From positions 62,001 to 126,000 of the forward strand of contig CAVWFR010000024.1 in NCBI GenBank assembly GCA_963754305.1: a stretch of 64,000 nt of DNA, read 5' to 3'. Source of the DNA: DATEDA01 sp963754305 (GTDB lineage: Bacteria > Pseudomonadota > Gammaproteobacteria > Burkholderiales > SG8-39). The notes under the pieces were generated by a model. It was given only the letters and a program-made list of their open reading frames with translations, ran no database searches and had not been told where the DNA came from. Shown here one piece after another: positions 25,709-34,676 of this stretch; position 1 is the first letter of the stretch, and each line of letters opens with the position of its first letter. A program made the position numbers and the translations under genes.

Positions 25709-26857
25709 ATGGGACCGCTGGCGGGCGTGCGCGTGCTGGAGTTCGAGGCGATCGGGCCGGGCCCCTTCGGCGCGATGATGCTCGCGGACATGGGCGCCGA
25801 CGTGCTGCTCGTCGATCGCCCGTCCGACCCCGGCCTCGGCCTCGATCGCGAGCGGTGGTTCGACGTGATGCTGCGCGGCCGCCGCTCGGTCACGCTCGAC
25901 CTGAAGTCGCGGGACGGCGCCGAGGCAGCGCTCCTGCTCGCGGCGAAGGCCGATGCGGTGATCGAAGGCTTCCGGCCGGGGGTGATGGAGCGGCTCGGCC
26001 TGGGCCCCGAGGTCATGCTCGCGCGCAATCCGCGGCTTGTGTACGGGCGGATGACCGGCTGGGGCCAGGACGGGCCGCTCGCCCCCCGCGCCGGCCACGA
26101 CATCAACTACATCGCGCTCTCGGGCATCCTGCACGCCATCGGGCGCAAGGACGGTGCGCCCGTCCCGCCCCTCAACCTGGTCGGCGACTTCGGCGGCGGC
26201 GGCATGCTGCTCGCGTTCGGTATCGCCTGCGGCCTGCTCGAGGCGCAGCGCTCAGGTCAAGGCCAGGTCGTCGATTGCGCGATGGTCGAAGGCGCATCGC
26301 TGCTCGCCGCGATGTTCTCCGGGCTGCTCGCCGCCGGTCGGTGGAGCGAAGCGCGCGGCGAGAACGTGCTCGACTCGGGCGCGCCGTGGTACGACGTCTA
26401 TGAGACCGCGGACCGTCGCTACGTCGCGATCGGCGCGATCGAGCCGAAGTTCTACGCCGAGCTCGTGGGGCGCCTGGGGCTCGTTGGCGAGGCGCTGCCG
26501 GCGCAGGACGATCGCAAACGCTGGGCCGAGCTGCGCGCGCGGTTCAGGTCCGTCTTCCGCGGGAAGACGCGCGACGAGTGGCGCGACATCTTCGCCGGCT
26601 CCGATGCCTGCTTCGCGCCGGTCCTCACCTTCTCGGAAGCGCAGGCGGATCCGCACCACCTCGCGCGCCGCAACCACGTCGCGGTCGGCGGTGTCGACCA
26701 GCCGGCCCCCGCGCCGCGATTCGCGCGCACCCCGGGTGAAGTCCGGCGCGCGCCGCCGGAGCGCGGTGCGCTCGGGCGGCAGGCGCTCGCGGACTGGGGC
26801 TTCGCGCGCGCGGAGATCGACCGGCTCGCCGCGCTCGGCGTCGGGTTCGCCGAATAG
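25709..26857 (+). CDS. Alpha-methylacyl-CoA racemase-like CaiB/BaiF CoA-transferase family protein
   Basis: A 382-residue protein of the CaiB/BaiF family. The start GVRVLEFEAIGPGPFGAMMLADMGADV is the CoA-binding domain. The proposed racemase residues of mycobacterial MCR (His126, Asp156, Glu241) align by motif with His130 in AGHDINY, Asp160 in LVGDFGGGG and Glu245 in GAIEPKFY, with identical spacing. This favours racemisation of 2-methylacyl-CoA over CoA transfer. Such an enzyme would help degrade branched fatty acids or sterol side chains. Convergent with ppsR (26 bases between stops). No operon partner on its strand. Confidence 0.88.
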   Translation: MGPLAGVRVLEFEAIGPGPFGAMMLADMGADVLLVDRPSDPGLGLDRERWFDVMLRGRRSVTLDLKSRDGAEAALLLAAKADAVIEGFRPGVMERLGLGPEVMLARNPRLVYGRMTGWGQDGPLAPRAGHDINYIALSGILHAIGRKDGAPVPPLNLVGDFGGGGMLLAFGIACGLLEAQRSGQGQVVDCAMVEGASLLAAMFSGLLAAGRWSEARGENVLDSGAPWYDVYETADRRYVAIGAIEPKFYAELVGRLGLVGEALPAQDDRKRWAELRARFRSVFRGKTRDEWRDIFAGSDACFAPVLTFSEAQADPHHLARRNHVAVGGVDQPAPAPRFARTPGEVRRAPPERGALGRQALADWGFARAEIDRLAALGVGFAE

Positions 26858-26883
26858 CAGCGAGGAAGCCAAAGGCCTGCGCG

Positions 26884-28326
26884 TCAGTGGCGACGATCGG
26901 TTGCCGTGTCCGCTAGCGAAACTTCCGCTGCACCGGCCGCTTTGACCGCTGCCGCGCGTGCCGCGTTCGCCGGGCTGCGGACGCCCCCATTCAGGCCGTA
27001 TCGGTCGAGCTTCGCATAGAGGCTCTGGCGGCTGAGCCCGAGCAGCTCCGCGGCCGCCGTCCGGTTCCCGCCGGTGAGCTCGAGCGCCGCCTCGACGTAG
27101 TGACGCTCGACCGCGCCCACCGTGTCCTTGACGAGCTTGCGAAGCGTCGTCTTCCCCACCCGCTCGATGAGCGAACCGAGGACCGCGCCGAGACGACGGG
27201 CCTCGCCCGGGGCGGCCAGCCTGCGGCCTACGTCATGCAACAGCACGCCCACGTATCGCGGGTCCTTGTCCGCATCGCCGGCGGCCGAGATTTCCACGTC
27301 GGTGCCGGCGCCGAGCTCGCCCTGGATGGTGGTGGCGAAGAGCCGGACGACGCCATGTCGCTGGACGTTGGCGAGCAGGACCGTCAGATCGGCACCCGGC
27401 CGCCCTAGCCACCGTCCGAGCCGCTCCCCAACCACCCGCGCTTCGGCGCCGACCTGGACCATTTCGAGGAAGGCGGTGTTCGCGCGGCGAATCACGCCGT
27501 CGCGATCGAGCACCACGAATGCGTCGGGCCCGCGCTCGATGAGCGCTTCGATCGAGATCGCGTTGCCGCGCTCCGGCACCGCGGGCGCCGCCGCGGCAGG
27601 CGCGAGCTGCATCAGGAACACCGGCCCAGACGCGGCATTCATGAGCGATGCGCGGACGAGCCAGGCCGCCCGCGCCGAACCGAGATGGACCAGGATGCCG
27701 GGGGCCTGTCCCTGCTCGCGCACCCGGGTGAGCGTCGCCTGCAACCGCTCCTGCTCCGCCGGGACCAGCTCGGACAGCAGGCACGAGCCTGCGACGCTGT
27801 CGAGACGCTTCCGCGCCAGACCGAGCGCACGGAGCGCAGCCGGATTCGCATCGACGATGCGCAGATCCGCCGCCCGAATGAGGAGCACCGCCTCGTTCGA
27901 CGCGGTGAAGAGGAGGCGATAGCGCGTCTCCACCTCGCGGAGCTTCCAGTAATCGCGCTCCATCGTCTGCTGCGCGGCGATCAGGCGCGACTGGAGCTCC
28001 GCCACTGCGTGGAGGTTCCGCCCGATCGCGATGAGACCGGCCTTGCCGCCCAGCCTCACTGTGGTGTACTCGAGCAGCAGCTCCAGGCCGCTAGGGAATC
28101 TCTGCGTGACCGGGCGGTACACTGAGACGCGGCTGGTGCGCGCGTCGGCCACCATGCGCCGCACCTTGTCGCTGCCAAGGTCAGCGACGGTCTCCACCCA
28201 GGGGCGTCCGACCCAGTCGTCGACCGCCTCTTCGGCGAGCGCGCCGGACAGGGTGATCTCGCGGATGACGCCCTCCATATCGAGGAGGAACGTGACGTCG
28301 GGTTGCGCGGAATTCAGTGCGGGCAT
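26884..28326 (-). CDS. ppsR: PpsR/CrtJ-type PAS transcriptional repressor
   Basis: A 480-residue regulator: an N-terminal PAS-like domain (about 8-105, opening PDVTFLLDMEGVIREITLSG), a linker helix, a second PAS (about 133-245, RLLFTASNEAVLLI), a third PAS (about 258-370) and a Fis-type helix-turn-helix (GGNRTAAAELLGLSRQSLYAKL, 419-440). This order and the HTH sequence are those of PpsR/CrtJ, which represses bacteriochlorophyll and carotenoid genes under oxygen. Only one cysteine (Cys182) is present, so the intramolecular disulfide proposed for CrtJ cannot form. No photosynthesis gene is in the window. Convergent with the racemase gene. Confidence 0.88.
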   Translation of the reverse strand: MPALNSAQPDVTFLLDMEGVIREITLSGALAEEAVDDWVGRPWVETVADLGSDKVRRMVADARTSRVSVYRPVTQRFPSGLELLLEYTTVRLGGKAGLIAIGRNLHAVAELQSRLIAAQQTMERDYWKLREVETRYRLLFTASNEAVLLIRAADLRIVDANPAALRALGLARKRLDSVAGSCLLSELVPAEQERLQATLTRVREQGQAPGILVHLGSARAAWLVRASLMNAASGPVFLMQLAPAAAAPAVPERGNAISIEALIERGPDAFVVLDRDGVIRRANTAFLEMVQVGAEARVVGERLGRWLGRPGADLTVLLANVQRHGVVRLFATTIQGELGAGTDVEISAAGDADKDPRYVGVLLHDVGRRLAAPGEARRLGAVLGSLIERVGKTTLRKLVKDTVGAVERHYVEAALELTGGNRTAAAELLGLSRQSLYAKLDRYGLNGGVRSPANAARAAAVKAAGAAEVSLADTATDRRH

Positions 28327-28379
28327 GGCTGGGCAAACCCTGCGGGATGTGTCCCGATTGTACTCGCCGGAGACGGGGC

Positions 28380-28676
28380 TCCGGGCCGAGATCCCACGAC
28401 ACCCTGCGCCACGCGTTGCAGCGGATCACCGATCTGCAGACCGAGCACTCGCTCGTCAGCCGCGGTGGAGACGGCGATCCTGCTGGCGCTCCGCGAGCTC
28501 GGGATCGGTCTGACCGCCTAAGGCGTGCTCTCGTGCGGATTGCTCGGCGGCTCCCGGTCGAAGGGACGGCGGCGGAGATCGCCGCGATCGAGCGCGCCGT
28601 GCCCGCCGAGGCGGTCACCGGCGCGCGCTACGACCCGCGCCAGATGGCGTCGCTCGACAGCGAGCGCGCGGCCTAG
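28380..28676 (+). pseudogene. Aldo/keto reductase pseudogene
   Basis: Pieces of an aldo/keto reductase follow one another in shifted frames: LRHALQRITDLQTEHSLVSR, then after a frameshift VETAILLALRELGIGLTA, an in-frame TAA where the family has a tyrosine codon, then GVLSCGLLGGS, and after a further shift with internal deletion AAEIAAIERAVPAEAVTGARYDPRQMASLDSE to a stop at 28676. The order matches the C-terminal half of the family (ITALQxEYSLxSR, LGIGxxAYxPLGRGxL, AVAGxRY). The N-terminal half is absent. Bases 28327-28379 hold the ppsR promoter region. Confidence 0.8.
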
Positions 28677-28703
28677 TCGCGGCCGAGCGCCCGCCGCGTT
28701 GCC

Positions 28704-28922
28704 TCAGCAGCAGCGGGGCCCGCGTCCGGCGTACCGCTGCTCGAGCGCCCAGGCGAGGAACGCGCCGCGGTCCAGCGGCGCCTCGCCGGGATGCGTCGCG
28801 CGCTGGTGCGCGAGGTAGGCGTCGTAGTCGGGGACACCGAATACGCCGCGCCAGGCCTCGCGCCCGCGGTCGCCGAGCGCGCGGAATCGCGCGAACGCGC
28901 CGGCGTTGCCCGGATCAGGCAT
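28704..28922 (-). CDS. YbdD/YjiX family small protein
   Basis: A 72-residue protein with the family pattern: VFGVPDYDAYLAHQRATHPGE, a FLAWALEQRYAG stretch and a C-terminal CC pair (GPRCC). It is almost always encoded immediately after cstA, as here, with the two frames overlapping by 8 bases; its role is presumed to be in CstA-mediated pyruvate/peptide uptake but is not established. Short length equals the family norm. Confidence 0.9.
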   Translation of the reverse strand: MPDPGNAGAFARFRALGDRGREAWRGVFGVPDYDAYLAHQRATHPGEAPLDRGAFLAWALEQRYAGRGPRCC

Positions 28923-30984
28923 ACGCGGCTCCGTCAGTGCGCGGCACAGGCGGCGTCTCCTGTGCGGTCGGCTGCGGCACGCGCAGTGCCCGGAGCGAGA
29001 TCAGCACCGCGTAGACGCACATCGCGACCACCAGCAGCACGAAGAACCCGCACACCGCCGCGTCCAGATAGTTGTTGAACGCGACCCGCTGCATCTCCGC
29101 CACCGACTTCGCCGGAGCGATCAGCGTATTGCTGGCCGCCGCCTCGGCGAACCGGCGCGCCTGGGCGAGGAAGCCGATGGCCGGCGTCGGATGGAAGATC
29201 TTCTGCCAGCCGGCAGTGAGCGTAGTGACCAGCAGCCACGCGGTCGGCACCAGCGTTACCCACGCATAACGCTCGCGTTTCATCTTGATGAGCACGACCG
29301 TGCAGAGCAGAAGCGCGATCCCGGCCAGCATCTGGTTGCCGATGCCGAACAGCGGCCAGAGGGTGTTGATGCCGCCGAGCGGATCGACCACGCCCTGATA
29401 GAGGAAGTAGCCCCACATCGCGACGCAGAGACCGGTCGCGAACATGTTCGCCGGCAGGAGCTCGGTGTTGCCGAGCGGCGCCCAGACGTGCCCGAGCATG
29501 TCCTGGATCATGAAGCGGCCGACGCGCGTGCCGGCGTCCACCGCCGTCAGGATGAAGAGCGCTTCGAAGAGGATCGCGAAGTGGTACCAGAACGCCTCCA
29601 TCGATTTACCGCCGACCGCCTGCGCGAGGATCTGCGCCATGCCGACGGCGAGCGTCGGCGCGCCGCCGGCACGCGACAGGATGGTGGTCTCGCCGATGTC
29701 CTTCGCGGTCTGGTTGATCATGTCCGGCGTGATGACGAAGCCCCAGCTCGACACCACCTCGGCCGCCCGCTCCGCGGTCGTGCCGATCACCGCCGCCGGG
29801 CTGTTCATCACGAAGTAGATGCCCGGATCGAGGACGCAGGCCGCGGTGATCGCCATCATCGCCACGAACGATTCGGTGAGCATGCCGCCGTAGCCGATCA
29901 CCCGGATGTGGCCTTCGCTCTCGATCATCTTCGGCGTCGTCCCCGAGGAGATGAGTGAATGGAAGCCCGACACCGCGCCGCACGCGATGGTGATGAACAG
30001 GAACGGGAACAGGTTGCCCGAGAACACCGGCCCGGTGCCGTCGATGAACCGGGTGACGTCGGGCATGCGCAGGGTCGGCGCCACCAGGTAGATCCCCAGC
30101 GCGAGTGCGACGATGGTGCCGATCTTGAGGAACGTGGAGAGATAGTCGCGCGGCGCGAGCATCAGCCACACGGGCAGGCTGGATGCGACCGCGCCGTAGA
30201 TGATGATCGCCCAGGCGAGCTCGGTGCCGCCGAGCGTGAACGCCGGCCCCCAGCTCCCGCTCTCCGCCACCTCGCGGCCGAGCCAGATCGAAGTGAGCAA
30301 CAGCACCACGCCGATCACCGAGGCTTCACCGACGCGCCCCGGGCGGATGTAGCGCATGTAGACGCCCATCAGGAGCGCGATCGGGATCGTGGCCGCGATC
30401 GTGAACGTGCCCCACGGGCTCTCGGCGAGCGCCTTCACCACGACCAGCGAGAGAACGGCGAGGATGATGATCATGATCGCGAGCACCCCGACGAGCGCGA
30501 GCGAGCCGGGAATGGGTCCGAGCTCCATCTTCACCATCTCGCCGAGCGACTTGCCGTCGCGCCGGACCGAGGCGAAGAGCACGATCATGTCCTGCACCGC
30601 GCCCGCCACGACGACGCCGGCGAGGATCCAGAGCGTCCCGGGGAGATAGCCCATCTGCGCTGCGAGCACCGGGCCGACGAGCGGCCCGGCGCCGGCGATC
30701 GCCGCGAAGTGGTGGCCGTACAGCACCCACTTGTTGGTCGGCACGTAGTCCATGCCGTCGTTGTGCCGGAAGGCCGGGGTCATCCGCTTCGGATCGACCT
30801 GCAGGACCCGGTTGGCGATGAACAGGCTGTAGAAGCGGAAGGCGAAGTAGTAAATGATCAGCGCAGCGGTCACCAGCCACACCGCGTTCACCGACTCGCC
30901 GCGCTTGAGCGCGACGATGGAGAACGCGAACGCGCCGATCGCGGCGAGGACGGCCCACAGCAGGATCGAGAGCACTCGGTTCAT
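28915..30984 (-). CDS. cstA: Carbon starvation protein A (pyruvate/peptide transporter)
   Basis: A 689-residue inner-membrane protein with about 16-18 hydrophobic helices. Diagnostic segments include HNDGMDYVPTNKWVLYGHHFAAIAGAGPLVGPVLAAQMG near the N-terminus (written as two adjoining motifs HNDGMDYVPTNKW and GHHFAAIAGAGPL) and GFHSLISSGTTPKM in the middle. CstA/BtsT proteins import pyruvate or peptides during carbon limitation. The gene lies 27 bases downstream of a multiheme cytochrome gene in the same direction and overlaps ybdD by 8 bases. Confidence 0.95.
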   Translation of the reverse strand: MNRVLSILLWAVLAAIGAFAFSIVALKRGESVNAVWLVTAALIIYYFAFRFYSLFIANRVLQVDPKRMTPAFRHNDGMDYVPTNKWVLYGHHFAAIAGAGPLVGPVLAAQMGYLPGTLWILAGVVVAGAVQDMIVLFASVRRDGKSLGEMVKMELGPIPGSLALVGVLAIMIIILAVLSLVVVKALAESPWGTFTIAATIPIALLMGVYMRYIRPGRVGEASVIGVVLLLTSIWLGREVAESGSWGPAFTLGGTELAWAIIIYGAVASSLPVWLMLAPRDYLSTFLKIGTIVALALGIYLVAPTLRMPDVTRFIDGTGPVFSGNLFPFLFITIACGAVSGFHSLISSGTTPKMIESEGHIRVIGYGGMLTESFVAMMAITAACVLDPGIYFVMNSPAAVIGTTAERAAEVVSSWGFVITPDMINQTAKDIGETTILSRAGGAPTLAVGMAQILAQAVGGKSMEAFWYHFAILFEALFILTAVDAGTRVGRFMIQDMLGHVWAPLGNTELLPANMFATGLCVAMWGYFLYQGVVDPLGGINTLWPLFGIGNQMLAGIALLLCTVVLIKMKRERYAWVTLVPTAWLLVTTLTAGWQKIFHPTPAIGFLAQARRFAEAAASNTLIAPAKSVAEMQRVAFNNYLDAAVCGFFVLLVVAMCVYAVLISLRALRVPQPTAQETPPVPRTDGAAYA

Positions 30985-31011
30985 GACAACTCCTTTTCGG
31001 ACGACATCCCC

Positions 31012-32289
31012 TCAGTCGATCTTCACGCCGCGCGCCGCGCCGACCTCGATCGGCGATACGGCCGATGCGCTGTTGCCCCACGACTGGCGGATATAGGTCA
31101 CGATCGCGGCGATCTCCTGGTCGTTCAGGTCGTAGGCGAACGGCGGCATGCCGTAGGGGCGCGGGTTGCCTTCGGTACTCGGGGGGAAGCCCCCGACGAG
31201 CACCATCCGGATCGGATTGATCGAGTACTCCATCAGGATCGACCGGTTCTTGGCGAGCGGCGGATAGACCCGCGGCACGCCGGCGCCGTCGGGTCCGTGG
31301 CAATCGGCGCAGTGCTTCTCGTAGAGTCGGGCGCCCTGCTTCAGCATCGCGCCGGCCTGCTGCTCGCTCGGCCGCACTTGCACCGCTGCGGCCGGCGCCG
31401 CTTTCTCCGCCTGCGCCTTGAGATAGACGGACATCGCGGTCAGGTCGCCGAGGGTGACGTTCTGCAGGCTGTGCGCGACGACGGCGGACATCGGTCCGAA
31501 CACCGCGCCACGCGCGGACACGCCGGTCCGCAGCAGGTCGACGATGTCCCTCACTTGCCAGTCGCCGAGCCCGGTCTCGCGGTTCGAGGTGAGCGAAGGC
31601 GCGTACCAGTTCTGCACCGGGATCAGGCCGCCGCCCACGTCGTCGTCCTTGACCGCGCCGAGCATGTTCCGGGTGCCGTGGCAGGCGTTGCAATGGCCGA
31701 GCCCCTCGACCAGATACGCGCCGCGGTTCCATTCCGCGCTCTCGCCCGGGTTCGGCTTGAACTCACCGGCCTTGAAGTACAGGGTCCGCCAGCCGAGCAG
31801 CAGCTGGCGCTGGTTGTACGGAAAGCGCATCTCGTGCGGCTTGTTCGGCTGGCTCACCGGCGGCAGCGACATGAAGAAGGCGTAGATCGCATCGACATCG
31901 GCACGCGTGACCCGAGTGTAGTTGTTGTAGGGAAACGCCGGATACAGGTACGAGCCGTCCTTCGAGAGACCCTCGTGCATCGCGCGCCGGAAATCGTCGG
32001 CGGTCCACTTGCCGATGCCGGTCTCCGGATCGGGCGTGATGTTCGGCGTGTAGAGCTTCCCGAACGGCGTCGGCAGCTCGAGGCCGCCCGCGTAGGGCTT
32101 GCCGCCGCGAACGGTATGGCAGGCCAGGCAGTCGCCGACGAGCGCGAGATACTCGCCGCGTCCGATCTCGGCGCCATCGGCGCGCGCAGTCGGCGGCGGC
32201 GGCGCGGTGGACTCCTGGCGGCGCGACAGGAAGGTCGCCGCGACGGCGAGCACGAGAATCGCCACGGCAGCGAGGAGAACCCGTTTCAT
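31012..32289 (-). CDS. Membrane-anchored tri-heme cytochrome c
   Basis: A 425-residue exported protein. Residues 1-22 are a hydrophobic anchor or signal. Three CxxCH heme-binding sites are visible: CLACH (54-58), CNACH near 198 and CADCH near 322, each within a cytochrome c domain. The organisation resembles the cytochrome subunit (AdhB/GdhB type) of membrane alcohol or gluconate dehydrogenases, which passes electrons to ubiquinone or an oxidase. No dehydrogenase subunit is adjacent; instead a c4-type cytochrome precedes it by 22 bases and cstA follows by 27. Redox partner unknown. Confidence 0.88.
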   Translation of the reverse strand: MKRVLLAAVAILVLAVAATFLSRRQESTAPPPPTARADGAEIGRGEYLALVGDCLACHTVRGGKPYAGGLELPTPFGKLYTPNITPDPETGIGKWTADDFRRAMHEGLSKDGSYLYPAFPYNNYTRVTRADVDAIYAFFMSLPPVSQPNKPHEMRFPYNQRQLLLGWRTLYFKAGEFKPNPGESAEWNRGAYLVEGLGHCNACHGTRNMLGAVKDDDVGGGLIPVQNWYAPSLTSNRETGLGDWQVRDIVDLLRTGVSARGAVFGPMSAVVAHSLQNVTLGDLTAMSVYLKAQAEKAAPAAAVQVRPSEQQAGAMLKQGARLYEKHCADCHGPDGAGVPRVYPPLAKNRSILMEYSINPIRMVLVGGFPPSTEGNPRPYGMPPFAYDLNDQEIAAIVTYIRQSWGNSASAVSPIEVGAARGVKID

Positions 32290-32311
32290 GCCTGTCCCTC
32301 CTTGTCGGCGG

Positions 32312-33028
32312 TCACGGCACGCCGCCGCATTTCATCGGCAGCGTCAGCGCGCCTGCCGGCGCCGGCGGCGTGTCGGGCGACGCGCGCTGCGCCGCGAGCC
32401 ACCAGGTGACCGCGGAAATGTCCTCCGCGGTGAGCCGTTTCGCGATCTCCGCCATGCAGTCCGGCGACTCGGCGTTTCGCAAGCCCTGCTGCCAGCTTCC
32501 CATCTGCGCTGCAATGTAATCGCGATTGAGCCCCACCAGCGCGGGGACCGCGGGCTCCAGGCCGGTGAGTGCCTTGCCGTGGCAGGCGGCGCAGGCGGGT
32601 ATCTCGCGCGCCGGATCGCCTGCGGTCACCAGTTTCTCTCCCCGCGCGAGCGCCTCCTTCGGCGCGGCCGTAGCCGGCGGCGGGAACGGCGGGCGCAAGC
32701 CCGCGTAGTAGTCGGCGATTTCGCGCAGGTACGGCTCGGACAGATAGGCCACCATGTAGGTCATGATGGGAATGTCGCGCCGACGCTCGCGGAAATTGAG
32801 CAGCTGGTTATAGAGGTAGACCGCAGGCTTGCCGGCGAGACGCGGGTAGTACTCGTTTTTCCTGATCCCCTCGCCCTGCTTGCCGTGACAGATCGCGCAG
32901 GCCGCCATCCGCTGCTCGATCGTGTCGGGGATCTTGGCGGGTTGTTGCGCGGTCGCGTCGCCGAGGGCGCCGGCGGCGCACGCCAGTAGCGATATCGCGA
33001 ACATCGGCGCCTTGCGCAGTCTTGGCAC
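32312..33028 (-). CDS. Di-heme cytochrome c (c4-like)
   Basis: A 238-residue periplasmic protein with two CxxCH motifs, CAICH near residue 47 and CAACH near 144, in two c-type domains with late methionine ligands (PIMTYMVAYLSEPYL, ESPDCMAEIAKRLT). This is the cytochrome c4-like layout used in electron transfer to terminal oxidases. GTG at 33028 is preferred: it follows GGGAGAAC at good spacing and gives a signal peptide with charged start (VPRLRKAPMFAISLL). A longer frame to 33061 lacks a ribosome site. First gene of the cytochrome-cstA-ybdD run. Confidence 0.85.
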   Translation of the reverse strand: MPRLRKAPMFAISLLACAAGALGDATAQQPAKIPDTIEQRMAACAICHGKQGEGIRKNEYYPRLAGKPAVYLYNQLLNFRERRRDIPIMTYMVAYLSEPYLREIADYYAGLRPPFPPPATAAPKEALARGEKLVTAGDPAREIPACAACHGKALTGLEPAVPALVGLNRDYIAAQMGSWQQGLRNAESPDCMAEIAKRLTAEDISAVTWWLAAQRASPDTPPAPAGALTLPMKCGGVP

Positions 33029-33240
33029 GCTTGTTCTCCCGCAAGCTAAGGGGGTCCGCATCGCTGCTATCGGCCGCGCCGGCGCGCCGCGTGTGCGAAT
33101 ATCGATCGCGCGGCCGGCGGCAGCCGTCCCGTAAACCGCGACCCTACCCCCAAACCCCCGACCGGCGTCAAGTGCCGCGCTTGCGGTAAGGTCGCACCGG
33201 GATGGCGCTCGCTTTCTGCGCGGGCGAGAGGAGGTGAACG

Positions 33241-34056
33241 ATGTGGAAGCGGCCGATGTGGAAGCGTCTATCGTGCCTCGCTTGCCTGCCAGTGCTTGCC
33301 GCGTGCGCCGGAGCGGGCACTGCGCCGCCGGACGTCGTGAAGGGCCTCGCGCCGACCGGCACGCTGCGCGCGGCGATCAATTTCGGCAACCCGGTGCTCG
33401 CGCAGCGGAATGCCGCGACCGGGGCGCCGCAGGGCGTATCGGTCGCCCTCGCGCGGGAGCTGGGTCGCCGCCTGGACGTCCCGGTCGAGCTCGTCACCTT
33501 CGACGCCGCCGGGAAGGTCTTCGACGCGCTCCGGTCCGACAGCTGGGATGTCGCGTTTCTCGCGATCGAGCCCGCGCGCGCCACCGAGATCGCCTTTACG
33601 GCGCCGTACGTACTTATCGAGGGCACGTACCTCGTGCCGGCGGACTCGCCGCTCCGCCGGATCGAGGACGTCGATCGCGCCGGCGTCCGGATCGCAGTGG
33701 GGAACAAGAGCGCCTACGACCTGTACCTGACGCGCACGCTCAAGCACGCGCAGCTCGTGCGCGCGCCGACTTCGCCGGCGGCGATCGAGCTGTTCGTCAA
33801 GGACGGGTTGGAGGCGGCCGGAGGAGTGAAGCAGCCGCTCGTCCAGTTTGCGCGAGCGAATCCGAACGTTCGCGTCATGGACGGACGCTTCATGGCCATC
33901 GAGCAGGCGATGGGCGTACCGAAGACCCGGCAGGCCGGCATCGCCTGGCTGTCCGCGTTCGTCGAGGAGATGAAGGCCTCCGGCTTCGTCGCCGGCGCGC
34001 TCGCCCGCAGCGGCCAGTCCGACGCGGCGGTCGCGCCGCCGGCGGCGAGCCGGTAA
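33241..34056 (+). CDS. Extracellular solute-binding lipoprotein (family 3-like)
   Basis: A 271-residue predicted lipoprotein: LACLPVLAACAG gives a lipidation cysteine near 22. The domain that follows has family 3 binding-protein traits (GTLRAAINFGNPVLAQ, APQGVSVALARELGRRLDV, WDVAFLAIEPARATEIAFTAPY), usually binding amino acids. An AGGAGG site lies just before the ATG. No permease or ATPase is adjacent, so it is an orphan receptor. It is convergent with a cupin gene (16 bases apart). Confidence 0.85.
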   Translation: MWKRPMWKRLSCLACLPVLAACAGAGTAPPDVVKGLAPTGTLRAAINFGNPVLAQRNAATGAPQGVSVALARELGRRLDVPVELVTFDAAGKVFDALRSDSWDVAFLAIEPARATEIAFTAPYVLIEGTYLVPADSPLRRIEDVDRAGVRIAVGNKSAYDLYLTRTLKHAQLVRAPTSPAAIELFVKDGLEAAGGVKQPLVQFARANPNVRVMDGRFMAIEQAMGVPKTRQAGIAWLSAFVEEMKASGFVAGALARSGQSDAAVAPPAASR

Positions 34057-34072
34057 GCGGTCCGTCTCCCGC

Positions 34073-34549
34073 TTACTTCGGAGCGGGGTGGATGTTGTCC
34101 ACCCAGTGCACGTCTTCGGGGTTGGGCTCCACCGCAGGGATGTCCAGATTGACGACGACCGGTTCCTGGCCGCTGCGGACCAACACGCACGACAGGGCCT
34201 GATCGTCGCTCGCGTTGATCTCCTGGTGCGGCACGAAGGGCGGCACGTAGATGAAATCGCCGGGACCCGCTTCGGCGGTGAACTCGAGCCGGTCGCCCCA
34301 TTTCATCCGCGCGCGACCGCTCACCACGTAGATCACGCTCTCCACCGGGCCGTGGTGGTGCGCGCCGGTCTTGGCCTTGGGATGGATCACCACCGTGCCC
34401 GCCCACAGTTTCTCCGCCCCGGCGCGCGCGGCGGTGATCGCCGCGGCGCGATTCATCCCTGGTGTCTGCGGGGTGTTGATATCGAGCTCGTTCGCGTGCA
34501 CGACCCGCACGCCGTCGAGTCGCCATTTGGAACCGCTCGCGTCCGCCAT
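34073..34549 (-). CDS. Cupin domain protein
   Basis: A 158-residue single-domain cupin. The first cupin motif supplies metal ligands in KTGAHHHGPVESVIYVVSGRA and the second in GPGDFIYVPPFVPHQEIN. It may be a small dioxygenase, isomerase or sensor; no substrate can be assigned. ATG at 34549 is used since the sequence upstream is non-conserved and antisense-like; a GGAGGC site precedes it. The gene stands alone, downstream of and co-directional with the MFS gene, 127 bases away. Confidence 0.82.
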   Translation of the reverse strand: MADASGSKWRLDGVRVVHANELDINTPQTPGMNRAAAITAARAGAEKLWAGTVVIHPKAKTGAHHHGPVESVIYVVSGRARMKWGDRLEFTAEAGPGDFIYVPPFVPHQEINASDDQALSCVLVRSGQEPVVVNLDIPAVEPNPEDVHWVDNIHPAPK

Positions 34550-34676
34550 GTTGCCTCCGTCGTCACACTCATCGCATTCGCTGCCATCTCCGCCGCGAAT
34601 GGTAATGCGGGCGAGCGCGTCGCGCAGGCGCGCGAGACCGGGCGATCGTCGCGCCCTGCCATGCGCGCCAAAGGCG

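Noticed and set aside
28327..28500. PpsR binding sites (TGT-N12-ACA) upstream of ppsR
   Set aside because: TGT triplets near 28349 were checked and none has ACA at the required spacing.
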